The notes under the pieces are model-generated. The model was not told the origin of the DNA, searched no databases, and saw only the letters and a program-made list of their open reading frames with translations. Shown piece by piece: positions 51,786-60,748 of a stretch of DNA of 64,000 bases. The stretch's first letter is position 1, and each line of letters opens with the position of its first letter. Both the position numbers and the translations under genes were made by a program. The DNA is taken from positions 3,896,503-3,960,502 of the forward strand of contig NZ_CP050152.1 in assembly GCF_011617245.1 (NCBI RefSeq). Direction: 5' to 3'. The DNA is from Brevibacterium atlanticum (GTDB lineage Bacteria > Actinomycetota > Actinomycetes > Actinomycetales > Brevibacteriaceae).

Positions 51786-53768
51786 TCAGTTGATGCGGTC
51801 GAAGAATTCGTGCGCGACGGGTACGGCCGCCTCGGCGCCGAATCCTCCGTCCTCGACGAGCACGGCCACGGCCAGGTCTCCCTGGAACCCGGCGAACCAC
51901 GAATGCGTGCGCGGCGGGGAGTCGGTGCCGTATTCGGCGGTGCCGGTCTTGCCGTGCACGTCCTTGCCCGGGACGTCCTTGAGATCGGTGGCGGTGCCCT
52001 CGGTGACCGTTCGGCGCATCATGTCCTTGAGCTCCTTCGCCGCGTCCGCGTCGAGCTGTGGGGCGTCGCCGGCAGTGTCGGTGGCGTCTGCCGTGTCTGA
52101 GTCCTCGAGGGCATCGCCGAGGACGAGCTGCGGAGTCACGGTCTCCCCGGCGTTCACCGAGGCCGCCATCGTCGCCACCGCCAGTGGGCTCGCCTGCACC
52201 TTGCCCTGACCGATCATCTGCGCGGCGTGGGCGACGGCGTCATCGTCGGTCGGGACCGAGGCCATCTTCGCTCCGATGCCCAGCGCTCCGGTGCTGTCCT
52301 TTTCTGACCCGGCCCCGCTTTCATTGTTCTCAGCCCCGATCGTCATGCCGAGTTGGGCGGCTGCCTCGGCCACCTCGGCGCCGGTGACCTTCTCACCGGA
52401 GGTCACGAACGCGGTGTTGCAGGAGTGGGCGAAGTCGTCGGCGAAGCTGACGTTTCCGAGCACCTCGTCCTCGGCGTTCTTGAAACTCTTGCCGCCGATG
52501 TTCGCTGTCTTCGGGCACGCGATGTCATCGTCGGGCTTCACTCCAGACTCGAGGAGGGCGAGTCCGGAGGCGATCTTGAACACCGAACCAGGAGCATATT
52601 GGCCGCTCAGCGCCCGGTCCCACGCCGCACCCTTCGGGTCGCGATTGGCCACGGCGAGGACGTGGCCGTCGCTGGGCCGGATGACGACGACGGCGGCCGG
52701 CTTCTTCGCGGTCGCGGCCGCCTTGTCCGCGGCGTCCTGCGTCTTCACGTCGAGGGTGGTCTCGAGATCGTCGCCGTCCTTCTGCTCGAAGGCGTGCAGG
52801 CTGGTCAGCTTTGTCTTCCCGCCTGTGTCGTCGGTCGAATCCCCCTTGGCGAAGACTTCGACGCTCCCGGGGCCGGCGAGGCGGTCATTGAAGGTCTTCT
52901 GCAGCCCCGTGCGGCCCACGATGTCGCCGGCAATGATCTTCCCGTCGGACTTCTTGATGTCATCGGCGCTGGCCTGCCCGGTCGATCCCAGGGTGGCTTG
53001 AGCGAAGCCGCGGCTGCGCGTCAGGTTCTGGCTGCCGTCGGAGAAGAGGACACCGGGCAGGTCGTGGATGTCGTCCTTGACATGCTTGTAGTCGTCTTCG
53101 CGCAGGGTGATGACGGGGACGAGTTGGTTGCCCTCGGCCTCGTCGACCGCGTCATCGAGATCATCGGCGTCGAGGTCGAGGGAATCGACGCCGTCGTTGA
53201 GCTGCTTGACGAGGGTGCTCAGGGTGTCGGGTTCGAGCCGGTTCGGGTGGACTCCGATGTCGACGACCTTTCCCTCTTCCATGAGGACGTCGTCATCTGC
53301 GCCGAGGATCTTTCCGCGTCTGCCCGGGTTGGCTCGCAGTTCGAAGCTGCCGCCTTTGCCGAGCTTCGGGTGGATGGCCTTTTCGGTGAGGTCGGCCCAC
53401 CAGAAGAGCCCGTGCTTCTCCAGCGGCAGTTCGGAGCTGTATCTCCAGGCCTCACCGTCGAGGTTCGCCCACGTCCAGTCGAGTGTCGCCACAGTCTGTC
53501 CGTCGGACTCCGTCACGTCATCGACGGTGACCGAGCGCAGATCGACTCGCTTGCCCAAGGACTTCGTGACCCGGTCGAAGGTGCCTTGGACCAGTTCCTT
53601 CTCATGCCAGACATCGGATGACAGCTGCTCTTCGGCGAGATCGCGGGCCGCGGTCTCTGCCGCAGTGGAGGCCAGCATCGGCAGTCGGAAGATCGCGAAG
53701 ACACCGGCGCCGGCGAGGAGAACGAGGACAAGGGCGACGGCCGACCAGACCCGCGACTTCTTCGACAT
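51786..53768 (-). CDS. Penicillin-binding protein 2-like transpeptidase with MecA-N domain
   Basis: 660 residues. A membrane anchor (WSAVALVLVLLAGAGVFAIF) is followed by an NTF2-like MecA-N domain (about 35-155), a PBP dimerisation domain, and a transpeptidase domain with SVFK (PGSVFKIASGLA), SCN (FAHSCNTAF) and KTG (HGKTGTAEYG). It crosslinks peptidoglycan outside the membrane. ATG 53768 is preferred (GAGGA upstream), and an in-frame ATG at 53804 would add 12 residues. An Asp/Ala-rich insert (EDSDTADATDTAGDAPQLDA) sits just before the KTG region. Two hairpin elements lie upstream. Confidence 0.93.
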   Translation of the reverse strand: MSKKSRVWSAVALVLVLLAGAGVFAIFRLPMLASTAAETAARDLAEEQLSSDVWHEKELVQGTFDRVTKSLGKRVDLRSVTVDDVTESDGQTVATLDWTWANLDGEAWRYSSELPLEKHGLFWWADLTEKAIHPKLGKGGSFELRANPGRRGKILGADDDVLMEEGKVVDIGVHPNRLEPDTLSTLVKQLNDGVDSLDLDADDLDDAVDEAEGNQLVPVITLREDDYKHVKDDIHDLPGVLFSDGSQNLTRSRGFAQATLGSTGQASADDIKKSDGKIIAGDIVGRTGLQKTFNDRLAGPGSVEVFAKGDSTDDTGGKTKLTSLHAFEQKDGDDLETTLDVKTQDAADKAAATAKKPAAVVVIRPSDGHVLAVANRDPKGAAWDRALSGQYAPGSVFKIASGLALLESGVKPDDDIACPKTANIGGKSFKNAEDEVLGNVSFADDFAHSCNTAFVTSGEKVTGAEVAEAAAQLGMTIGAENNESGAGSEKDSTGALGIGAKMASVPTDDDAVAHAAQMIGQGKVQASPLAVATMAASVNAGETVTPQLVLGDALEDSDTADATDTAGDAPQLDADAAKELKDMMRRTVTEGTATDLKDVPGKDVHGKTGTAEYGTDSPPRTHSWFAGFQGDLAVAVLVEDGGFGAEAAVPVAHEFFDRIN

Positions 53769-53829
53769 AGGTCCATCCTCTACCGCGGTTCCTGCAATGT
53801 CCATTGCTGTGCCGCCGACCCGGCCGCGC

Positions 53830-53886
53830 TAGGTGGGCGAAATGGTCGGCTGACCTTCGGAATCTGTGGACCAGAACGCCCACCTA
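53830..53886. repeat. 57-bp hairpin element upstream of the penicillin-binding protein gene
   Basis: TAGGTGGGCG (53830-53839) pairs exactly with CGCCCACCTA (53877-53886). An internal AAA/GAA loop is followed by TGGTC/GACCA (53843-53847 with 53869-53873). It has the same length as the element at 16695-16751 but different arms. It lies 62 bp upstream of the PBP ATG. Confidence 0.65.
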
Positions 53887-53970
53887 ACGCAGGCGAACGG
53901 GAAACGGGCGCCGAAGCGCTCACGGTCCGACAGATGCATCCGCCGAATCGACTCCCGCCGCTTGCACAGA

Positions 53971-54026
53971 TGTTCGGTCGGTCCACCGTGGTTGCCGCGC
54001 TCAGAACGCCGTGGATCGACCAAACA
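53971..54026. repeat. 57-bp dispersed palindromic element, copy 2
   Basis: Arms TGTTCGGTCGGTCCACCG and GTGGATCGACCAAACA match those of the copy at 16695-16751 with a few substitutions, and CTCAGAAC is shared in the centre. It lies 24 bp after the response regulator stop and 202 bp before the PBP start, between co-directional genes. Confidence 0.75.
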
Positions 54027-54050
54027 ATTGCTGCCGGACCAGGAACGGCC

Positions 54051-54785
54051 TCAGTTCGCGTCGGCGACGACGGTGTATTCGAGCACGGGGCGACCCGCCG
54101 CTCCATAGCGGGGGCGACGTTCGAGCATCCCTGCGTCGGCCATGGATTCGAGGTAGCGGCGGGCGGTGACGCGCGAGACTCCGAGACCTTCGGACACTTC
54201 GGCGGCGGACTGTCCGGGATTGTCGCCGAGCAGGGCCTTCACCTCGTCCTGCACCGCATCCGGCACGCCCTTCGCGGTCGCGGCAACGGTGTGGGTGCGC
54301 AGAGCCGAAATCGCCTTGTCGACCTCCGTCTGGGTGACTTCACCCTCGTTCGAATCCCCGCCGAGGCGGTTGCGGAAGGACGAATACGCCTCGAGTTTGG
54401 ACTTGAAGACCGGGAAGGTGAACGGCTTGATGATGTACTGCGCGACCCCGTAGGACAGGGCTTCCTGCACGATCTGCATATCCCGGGCGGCGGTGACGGC
54501 GATGATGTCCACGTCGACACGTTGACCTCGGATGGCACGGCAGACCTGGAGGCCGTGCCCGTCGGGCAGGTTCATATCCAGGAGCACGAGGTGGATGCCT
54601 GCAGGGTCGAGGCCGTAGATCTGGCCCGTCAGAGCGGCCATGGCCTGAGTCGCATTCTTCGCCACTCCCGCGACGTGATAACCATCGAGTCGATCGAGGT
54701 ACTTCGCGTGAGCACGCGCGGCGACCACCTCGTCCTCGACGACGAGCACACCGATGCTCGACTCAGGAATGGACGTATCTGACAT
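54051..54785 (-). CDS. DcuR/CitB-family response regulator
   Basis: 244 residues. The receiver has VLVVEDEVVAARAHAKYLDR, the phospho-Asp in LVLLDMNLPDGHG and Lys in QYIIKPFTFPVFKSKLEAY. The C-terminal ~90 residues are a helix-turn-helix (GQSAAEVSEGLGVSRVTARR) as in regulators of C4-dicarboxylate or citrate uptake. Its cognate kinase is probably at 56182-58146, with a thiolase gene between. Confidence 0.9.
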   Translation of the reverse strand: MSDTSIPESSIGVLVVEDEVVAARAHAKYLDRLDGYHVAGVAKNATQAMAALTGQIYGLDPAGIHLVLLDMNLPDGHGLQVCRAIRGQRVDVDIIAVTAARDMQIVQEALSYGVAQYIIKPFTFPVFKSKLEAYSSFRNRLGGDSNEGEVTQTEVDKAISALRTHTVAATAKGVPDAVQDEVKALLGDNPGQSAAEVSEGLGVSRVTARRYLESMADAGMLERRPRYGAAGRPVLEYTVVADAN

Positions 54786-54857
54786 GCCGCCAGTCTAGCC
54801 AACCCCTCCGCGACGCGGCGGCGAAACGTGTTCCAGCCTGGGCACATCGCCCGCCTT

Positions 54858-56075
54858 TCAGAGGCGTTCGAAGATCGCGGCGATGCCCTGGCCGCCGCCG
54901 ATGCACATGGTTTCGAGTCCGTAGCGAGCTTCCCGGCGGTCCATCTCGCGCAGCAGCGTGGCCAGTATCCGACCGCCGGTGGCTCCGACGGGGTGTCCGA
55001 GCGAGATGCCCGAACCGTTGACGTTGAGGCGCTCGAAGTCGTCCTTGCCCAGTCCCCATTCGCGGGTCACGGCGAGCGCCTGCGCGGCAAACGCCTCGTT
55101 GAGTTCGATGAGGTCGATGTCGGCCAGAGTCAGTCCGGCCTTCTCCAGTGCCTTGGCGGTCGCCGGGACCGGGCCGATGCCCATGGTCTCCGGGGGCACA
55201 CCTGCCACGGCCCAGCTGACCAGACGGCCCAACGGCCTGAGTCCCTGCGCCTCGGCGGCGGCGCGGGTGGTGACGATGGAGGCCGCGGCCCCGTCGTTCT
55301 GGCCCGAGGCGTTGCCGGCGGTCACAGTCGCCGCGTCGTCGACCTTTCCGCGGATGGGCTTGAGTTTTCCGAGCTTCTCGAGGCTCGTGTCGGGACGGAT
55401 GTGCTCGTCGGAGTCGATCTGGTGTTCGGCGACCTTGCGGGTGGCGGGGATCGTCACGGGAACGATCTCCTCGGCGAAGCGCCCGTCCGCAGCCGCTGCG
55501 GCTGCCCGCTGATGAGAGGCGTAGGCGAGTTCGTCTTGTTCCTCACGCCCGATCGAGTACTGGCGGCGGAGGTTCTCCGCGGTCTCGAGCATGCCGCCCT
55601 CGACAGGATGGAATCTGCCGCCCGGGGTGACCCGTCCGCGTCCGAGCGAGTCGACGAAGTCGGCGTTGCCGCCGCGCACACCCCAGCGGATGGTGTCGTT
55701 GTAGAAGGGGGCGTGCGACATGGATTCGACGCCGCCGGCGATGACGAAGTCCCCGTTCCCGGAGCCGACGACCAGGGCCGCATCGATAACGGCCTGCAGT
55801 CCGGATCCGCAGCGGCGGTCGACCTGTTTGCCGGGCACGGTCACCGGCAGGCCCGCGTCGAGTGCGGTGACACGGCCGATGCAGGGAGCCTCGGAGGTGG
55901 CGTAGCCCTGACCCATGATGACGTCGGTGACGAGTTCGGGGTCGAGGCCAGTGCGGCTGATCAGTTCCCGGACGACGGTGGCGGAGAGCTCGTGGGCGGG
56001 GATGTCGCGGAATTGGCCCCCGAATGCTCCGATCGGGGTTCGCAGCGGTTCACATACGACGATGTCCTGGTCCAT
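54858..56075 (-). CDS. Acetyl-CoA C-acetyltransferase (thiolase)
   Basis: 405 residues. The acyl-accepting Cys is in QVDRRCGSGLQAVIDAAL, SGISLGHPVGATGGRILATL carries the conserved His, and CIGGGQGIAAIFERL carries the second Cys. It condenses or cleaves acetoacetyl-CoA or 3-oxoacyl-CoA. GAGGAGCC precedes the ATG. It lies 106 bp after the histidine kinase and 72 bp before the response regulator, all in the same direction. Confidence 0.93.
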   Translation of the reverse strand: MDQDIVVCEPLRTPIGAFGGQFRDIPAHELSATVVRELISRTGLDPELVTDVIMGQGYATSEAPCIGRVTALDAGLPVTVPGKQVDRRCGSGLQAVIDAALVVGSGNGDFVIAGGVESMSHAPFYNDTIRWGVRGGNADFVDSLGRGRVTPGGRFHPVEGGMLETAENLRRQYSIGREEQDELAYASHQRAAAAAADGRFAEEIVPVTIPATRKVAEHQIDSDEHIRPDTSLEKLGKLKPIRGKVDDAATVTAGNASGQNDGAAASIVTTRAAAEAQGLRPLGRLVSWAVAGVPPETMGIGPVPATAKALEKAGLTLADIDLIELNEAFAAQALAVTREWGLGKDDFERLNVNGSGISLGHPVGATGGRILATLLREMDRREARYGLETMCIGGGQGIAAIFERL

Positions 56076-56181
56076 GGCTCCTCCATCTCCTCGGCAGTCG
56101 GCCCACTTCGGCCGTGCGCATACGGGTGCAGTCTAGGCCGAGAGACGCAGACCACAGAGGCCGGTTTCGTTCAATGGGAAA

Positions 56182-58146
56182 TCAGTCGGCGTGAGTCGCG
56201 CCCGGCCCGCGGGCCCCGCCCGCGCCCTGGGCTCCGCCCGGACTGTGAGTCCCACCCGCGCCGACGCCTGCACCGGCGTTGACGTCCGGCAGCCAGACCG
56301 TGAGCACCGCACCTTTGAACCGGTCGCACTCCTCGCCGCGTCCCTGCACGTCGACGGCCCCGCCGAGGCGGCGGATAGCCTGCACGACCAGCGACAGCCC
56401 GACCCCGCGGGTTCCCGTCTGCTGACGACCGTGGCCCTGATCGGTCTCGACGCCGTCGTGCTTGGTCGACCAGCCACGCTCGAAGATCGCATCGAGGTGC
56501 TCCTCGTCGATGCCCGGCCCGTCGTCGCTGACCTCGATCGTGAATCCGCCGGGACCGCCCCCGCCGGACAGGTGCACATGCACGCGCTTATCCTCGGGCA
56601 GCACGTCCTGCCTGCTCAGAGCGTCGAAGGCATTGTCGATGAGGTTGCCCAGGATCGTCGCGAGATCCCGATCGTCCCCGCCGAGGTTGCCCGTGAGATC
56701 CGCGGTGTCGACCGTCATCTCGATGCCCACCTCGGCGGCTTGGGCGATCTTCGACAGCAGCAGGGCCGAGAGGACGGGATGGTCGAAGGTCATCGATCCG
56801 TCCCCGTTGACCCGGTTGAGATCGTCGATGTCCTTGGCCGCGAAGTCGATGGCTTCATCGACGTGCCCGGTCTCGAGGAGGGACACGACCATGTGCAGCC
56901 GGTTCGCGTATTCGTGGGTCTGCGCGCGCAGAGAGTCCGAGAAGGAGCGGACGGAGACGAGTTCGCCGGAGAGCTCGGCCAGCTCGGTGTGGTCGCGCAT
57001 GGTCACGACCCAGGTGTCGCTGCCGGCATCGGTCGGCTGCTGGTTGACCACGAGCACCCGGTCGTCCGTGTAGTGGATCTCGTCGCGGGCCCAGCGCCCG
57101 GAGGCGAGCAGATCGTGGAGTTCCTCGGGCAGGTTGAGTTCGTCGAGGGGCATCTCCGCCGCCGAGGCGGGGGCCGGGTCCGCGTCGTCTGCCGGGGCCG
57201 CCCCGTCTCCCGTAGGTAGGCCGAGAAGCTCTCTGGCCTCGGCATTGATGAGCACGATTCCGCGTGAGCGGTCGACCAGCAGCAGACCTTCGGAGACCGC
57301 CTTGAGCACCGAGGAGTAGAAGTCGAGCATGCTTTTGAGCTCTTCGGCGCCGTAGTCGCCGGTGACCCGCCGCAGGCCGCGGGAGGTCACCCATGACGAA
57401 CCGATGCCGAGGATGAGGGTGAGGACGGCGATGCCGATGAGCCATTGGCTCTGGGGCAGAAAGCCCTCCCGGACCGTGTCGGCCGAGGCTCCGACGATGA
57501 CGGCGCCGACCACGGTGTCGGGCCCCACCTCGTCGGCACCGACGTGTTCGGCGTGGACGGGGGTGATGACGTACATGGTGCCGTCGCCGGGCCCGCCGTC
57601 GTCGATGAAGCGCACGCTCGAACTACCGCTCTTGATCGCGTCCCCATCGATGGACTGCGCGAGCTGATCGACCGAGTCCTCGGGGATCTTCCCGGAGTTC
57701 GCCGAGGCGATCTTGTCCTCGAGCGCCTGCTGCCGGTCCGGCGAGCCGAGGGTGGGCGGAGTGAGCAGGTAGTCGATGGGCACGACGGCGGCGACGTCGA
57801 AGCCGTACTGGCTGATGACGTTGTCCAGCATGGTTCCGACATCGGCGCGGGACTCGGCGTCGAGGAAGTCGTCGTTGCCCGCCTCGCCGGTGCCCACCAG
57901 GCCCAGCGACATCGACATGTTGTCCGCGGCCGAGCGCAGCAGGTCCTGTTCCCTCTTCGTGTTCAGTTGGGAGAGCTGGATGTAGAGGAGACTCGTCGTG
58001 AGCACCATGATGCCCACGAGCATGATCGAGTTTCCGAACATGATCCGTCCGGCCACGCCGAGGCGGAATCGCCGACTGGCGGCACCTGTCGATCCGACGG
58101 GTCCCTTCGCCAGGACGGTTCGCTTCTCCTTGGGCATGCGTCCCAT
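56182..58146 (-). CDS. DcuS/CitA-family sensor histidine kinase
   Basis: 654 residues. Membrane helix 1 (IMFGNSIMLVGIMVLTTSLL), an extracellular PAS-like sensor with VRFIDDGGPGDGTMYVITPV, membrane helix 2 (WLIGIAVLTLILGIGSSWV), a cytoplasmic PAS (GLLLVDRSRGIVLINAEARE), then the phospho-acceptor region LRAQTHEYANRLHMVVSLLE and an ATPase with LGNLIDNAFDAL and VSDDGPGIDEEHLDAIFERG. The order matches C4-dicarboxylate/citrate sensors. An acidic Ala/Asp linker follows the PAS, and the C-terminus is a Gly-rich tail (GGTHSPGGAQGAGGARGPGA). Confidence 0.9.
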   Translation of the reverse strand: MGRMPKEKRTVLAKGPVGSTGAASRRFRLGVAGRIMFGNSIMLVGIMVLTTSLLYIQLSQLNTKREQDLLRSAADNMSMSLGLVGTGEAGNDDFLDAESRADVGTMLDNVISQYGFDVAAVVPIDYLLTPPTLGSPDRQQALEDKIASANSGKIPEDSVDQLAQSIDGDAIKSGSSSVRFIDDGGPGDGTMYVITPVHAEHVGADEVGPDTVVGAVIVGASADTVREGFLPQSQWLIGIAVLTLILGIGSSWVTSRGLRRVTGDYGAEELKSMLDFYSSVLKAVSEGLLLVDRSRGIVLINAEARELLGLPTGDGAAPADDADPAPASAAEMPLDELNLPEELHDLLASGRWARDEIHYTDDRVLVVNQQPTDAGSDTWVVTMRDHTELAELSGELVSVRSFSDSLRAQTHEYANRLHMVVSLLETGHVDEAIDFAAKDIDDLNRVNGDGSMTFDHPVLSALLLSKIAQAAEVGIEMTVDTADLTGNLGGDDRDLATILGNLIDNAFDALSRQDVLPEDKRVHVHLSGGGGPGGFTIEVSDDGPGIDEEHLDAIFERGWSTKHDGVETDQGHGRQQTGTRGVGLSLVVQAIRRLGGAVDVQGRGEECDRFKGAVLTVWLPDVNAGAGVGAGGTHSPGGAQGAGGARGPGATHAD

Positions 58147-58189
58147 TGTGCCACCCGTCAGTCAGCCGTCGGCCGGGATTCTGCGGGCC

Positions 58190-60049
58190 CTAGAGGACGA
58201 GGCTGATCGGGCCGGCGGGCACCGCCGAGCACACGAGCACCTCGTCGTCATCGATCCGGGCGGCCGGTTCGACGGGGTAGAGCACCGATCCGGCGGCCAG
58301 GGACACTGCGCACGTGCCGCACGAGCCTCCCCGGCACGAACTCGGCGAGCGGAATCCGCGCGCCTCGAGGGACTCGAGCAGGGTTCCCACCTTGGGCTCC
58401 CAGACGAAGCTCGTCCCCGAGTTCTCAAGCGTCACCTCGGCGGGTGAGCATCCGGCGATGACCTCGCTCATGCCCGTGTTCGGAGAGGCGAAGGTCTCCT
58501 GGTGGACGGCCGGGACACCCGCTTCGTCGGCTGCGGCGAGTACGGCGGCGGTGAAGTCGCGGGGTCCGCAGACCATGACGTTGTCGCATCCGGCGACCCA
58601 GTCGACGAGGTCACGATGGCTCGGACGTCCGGCGGTCGCAGTGTCACGGTGGTGTGTCTCGACCGGGACGGCACCGGCGCGGGCCCGGTCCTGCAGCCGG
58701 TTCCAGAGGCAGGCGGTGCGGTGGTCGCGGTCGACGTGGAAGAGGCGGATCCGGTCGGTGGCGGGCAGGTCGGTGAGGCCGTCGCCGCGCAGCAGGCCGA
58801 GGCTCGGCGTGATGCCGATTCCGGCGGTGACCAGGGCGGTCGTGCCGCCGAAGACGCGGGAGGCGGTCATCGTTCCGTGCGGTCCGGAGGTGAGGACGGA
58901 CTGCCCGGCCTCGAGTGCGGCCACGGCGCGGGACCCCTTGCCCTGGGTGCGCACGGCGATGCGGACGATGTCGTCGTCGACGTCGGTGATCGTGTAGGTC
59001 CGCCAGAACGGCGCGCCGAGGTCGAGGTGGACGCGCAGGTTCGTGCCCGGCTCGTCGAATTCGCGGATCCAGCCGAGATCGTCCCGCAGCGCCACTTCGA
59101 CGATGTCGTTGCAGATCTGCCGCTTGCCCGTCACGGTCATGAACCGCGGGGTGCGGGCGACCTTGATCAATTCGCGCGGGGCCGGACCCTCGACGGTGAT
59201 CTCGTCGCCGACGGAGACGTCGCCGGTGTCGAGGATCTGCCCGTAGATCCCGCAGTGCAGGTGCCCACAGGCGGAGTTGAGCACGCGGGGGACGTTGACG
59301 TCGACATCGGCGGTGCTCGGATTGACGGTCGTCGCCGGGCAGCGTTCGATCGTCGAGCGGATCGCGAGCCTCACCCCGCCGAGGCGGACGACCTGGCCGA
59401 TGAGCGCGAACTCTTCGAAGGGTTCGAGTCCCTCGACGAGGACGTTCCCGCGGAAGCGGAGGGGGTCGAGGTCGGTGCGGCCGTGCGCAGCAAGGCCGAG
59501 GGCTGCGGTGCCGGTGGGGCCTGTCGGTGCGCCGGCGGGGTCGGCCGAGTTGCTGGCGAGACCGAGGGCAGCGCGCCCCTCGTCGGTGTCGGCGATCGCG
59601 GCGACTGTGGCCGGGTTGATGATCGAGATCCCCGATTTCCGCGAGTCGAACATCCCCTGGTCCGCGACCGCCAGCGCCCGCGGGAAATCACCCTGAGGGG
59701 GTATGCGAGCGGAAAGGAATTCCGCCGAGGTGGCCCTGCCCTCCCGGTCGTCCGTAGCGAAGGTCGTCGACTCCCCATGCGGATCGGTCAGCGTCACGGT
59801 CACGGCTTCGGGCTCGACCGCCTCGGCGAGAGACACAGACACGCGCCATCTCTGCAGCTCGGTGTCGTTCTTCAGCACCGTGAAAGCGGAGTAGGAATGC
59901 CAGGTGTCATCGGGGATGTCGAGGCTGCCGTTCGTGAACGCGGCGACGCGGTCACCGCGGATCCCACGGCCCTTGACGACGCGGGCCGCGGTGAGCTCCT
60001 CGGCGGGGAATCCCTTGACCGGGAAGCGGAACAGGCTGGCAACACGCAT
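58190..60049 (-). CDS. MOSC domain / flavin reductase / 2Fe-2S ferredoxin fusion
   Basis: 619 residues. N-terminal MOSC-N beta-barrel (MRVASLFRFPVKGFPAEELT), MOSC domain with LRFRGNVLVEGLEPFEEFAL and a Cys (RCPATTVNP), then FAD- and NAD-binding domains (TYTITDVDDDIVRIAVRTQG; ALVTAGIGITPSLGLLRGDG; DNVMVCGPRDFTAAVLAAAD) and a C-terminal 2Fe-2S ferredoxin with four Cys in CRGGSCGTC and LVCSAVP. Probably a self-sufficient molybdenum-cofactor sulfur-carrier or reductase. ATG 60049 starts the MOSC-N motif; the longer frame does not. It diverges from csoR. Confidence 0.9.
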   Translation of the reverse strand: MRVASLFRFPVKGFPAEELTAARVVKGRGIRGDRVAAFTNGSLDIPDDTWHSYSAFTVLKNDTELQRWRVSVSLAEAVEPEAVTVTLTDPHGESTTFATDDREGRATSAEFLSARIPPQGDFPRALAVADQGMFDSRKSGISIINPATVAAIADTDEGRAALGLASNSADPAGAPTGPTGTAALGLAAHGRTDLDPLRFRGNVLVEGLEPFEEFALIGQVVRLGGVRLAIRSTIERCPATTVNPSTADVDVNVPRVLNSACGHLHCGIYGQILDTGDVSVGDEITVEGPAPRELIKVARTPRFMTVTGKRQICNDIVEVALRDDLGWIREFDEPGTNLRVHLDLGAPFWRTYTITDVDDDIVRIAVRTQGKGSRAVAALEAGQSVLTSGPHGTMTASRVFGGTTALVTAGIGITPSLGLLRGDGLTDLPATDRIRLFHVDRDHRTACLWNRLQDRARAGAVPVETHHRDTATAGRPSHRDLVDWVAGCDNVMVCGPRDFTAAVLAAADEAGVPAVHQETFASPNTGMSEVIAGCSPAEVTLENSGTSFVWEPKVGTLLESLEARGFRSPSSCRGGSCGTCAVSLAAGSVLYPVEPAARIDDDEVLVCSAVPAGPISLVL

Positions 60050-60135
60050 ACCTCCGATTGTAGGAGCCGACGCGCACGCGGGGGCCATGGTGAGACCAAA
60101 CGCACAGCCGCCTCGGCGGAGGGCGCTCTTGATTC

Positions 60136-60152
60136 ATACCCTATAGGGGTAT
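60136..60152. promoter_or_regulatory. CsoR-type copper operator
   Basis: ATACCCTATAGGGGTAT is a GC-interrupted pseudo-palindrome of the kind bound by CsoR. It lies 12-28 bp upstream of the csoR ATG. It should hold the repressor when copper is low. Confidence 0.85.
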
Positions 60153-60163
60153 ACGGTGTGTGC

Positions 60164-60457
60164 ATGACTGAGCATCATGGATATACCCCGCAGAAGGACG
60201 CTCTCGCGCGGAGGATGAAGCGGATCGAAGGTCAGGTCCGCGGCATCGGGAAGATGATCGATGACGACAAGTACTGCATCGACATCCTCACCCAGATCTC
60301 CGCCGCGACAGCCGCGCTGCACGCGGTCTCCATCAACCTCCTTGAAGAGCACATCGCTCACTGCGTGGTCGACGCCGCCTCATCCGGCGACGACGAAGCC
60401 GCGCGGAAGAAGATCGAGGAGGCATCAGCCGCCATCGCCCGACTCGTCAAGAGCTGA
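60164..60457 (+). CDS. csoR: Copper-sensing transcriptional repressor CsoR
   Basis: 97 residues. Cys38, His63 and Cys67 have the same spacing as the copper ligands of mycobacterial CsoR (25 then 4 residues apart). RRMKRIEGQVRGIGKMI is the family N-terminus. ATG 60164 follows the operator; a long frame upstream is a shadow of the MOSC gene. First gene of csoR-copZ-copA. Confidence 0.95.
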   Translation: MTEHHGYTPQKDALARRMKRIEGQVRGIGKMIDDDKYCIDILTQISAATAALHAVSINLLEEHIAHCVVDAASSGDDEAARKKIEEASAAIARLVKS

Positions 60458-60535
60458 GCCGGCAGAAGCTGACTCCGCTGGGACTCAAGCTGAATCCTCA
60501 GAGTTCGGGCACCTCATCGCTGATAGGAGAATCTG

Positions 60536-60748
60536 ATGACCACCACAACCATCACCGTTTCGGGTATGACCTGCGGACACTGCGAAGCCGCGGTCAAGGA
60601 GGAGCTCGGCGCGCTGGGCGGCGTCACCGACGTCGCCGTCGATCTCAACCCCGGGGGCGAGTCCCCGGTGACGATCACCTCGGCGGCCGGACTCGATGAT
60701 GCGGCGATCCGTGCCGCCGTCGACGAGGCCGGCTACGAGGTGAAGTGA
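60536..60748 (+). CDS. copZ: Copper chaperone CopZ
   Basis: 70 residues, an HMA domain with metal site [17 protein letters not shown]. It carries Cu+ to CopA. The gene starts 78 bp after csoR with AGGAG upstream, and its stop codon overlaps the copA start (TGATG). Confidence 0.95.
   Translation: MTTTTITVSGMTCGHCEAAVKEELGALGGVTDVAVDLNPGGESPVTITSAAGLDDAAIRAAVDEAGYEVK

Noticed and set aside
58502..60163. Upstream extension of the csoR frame
   Set aside because: Lies opposite the MOSC fusion; the CsoR domain begins at ATG 60164, directly after its operator.
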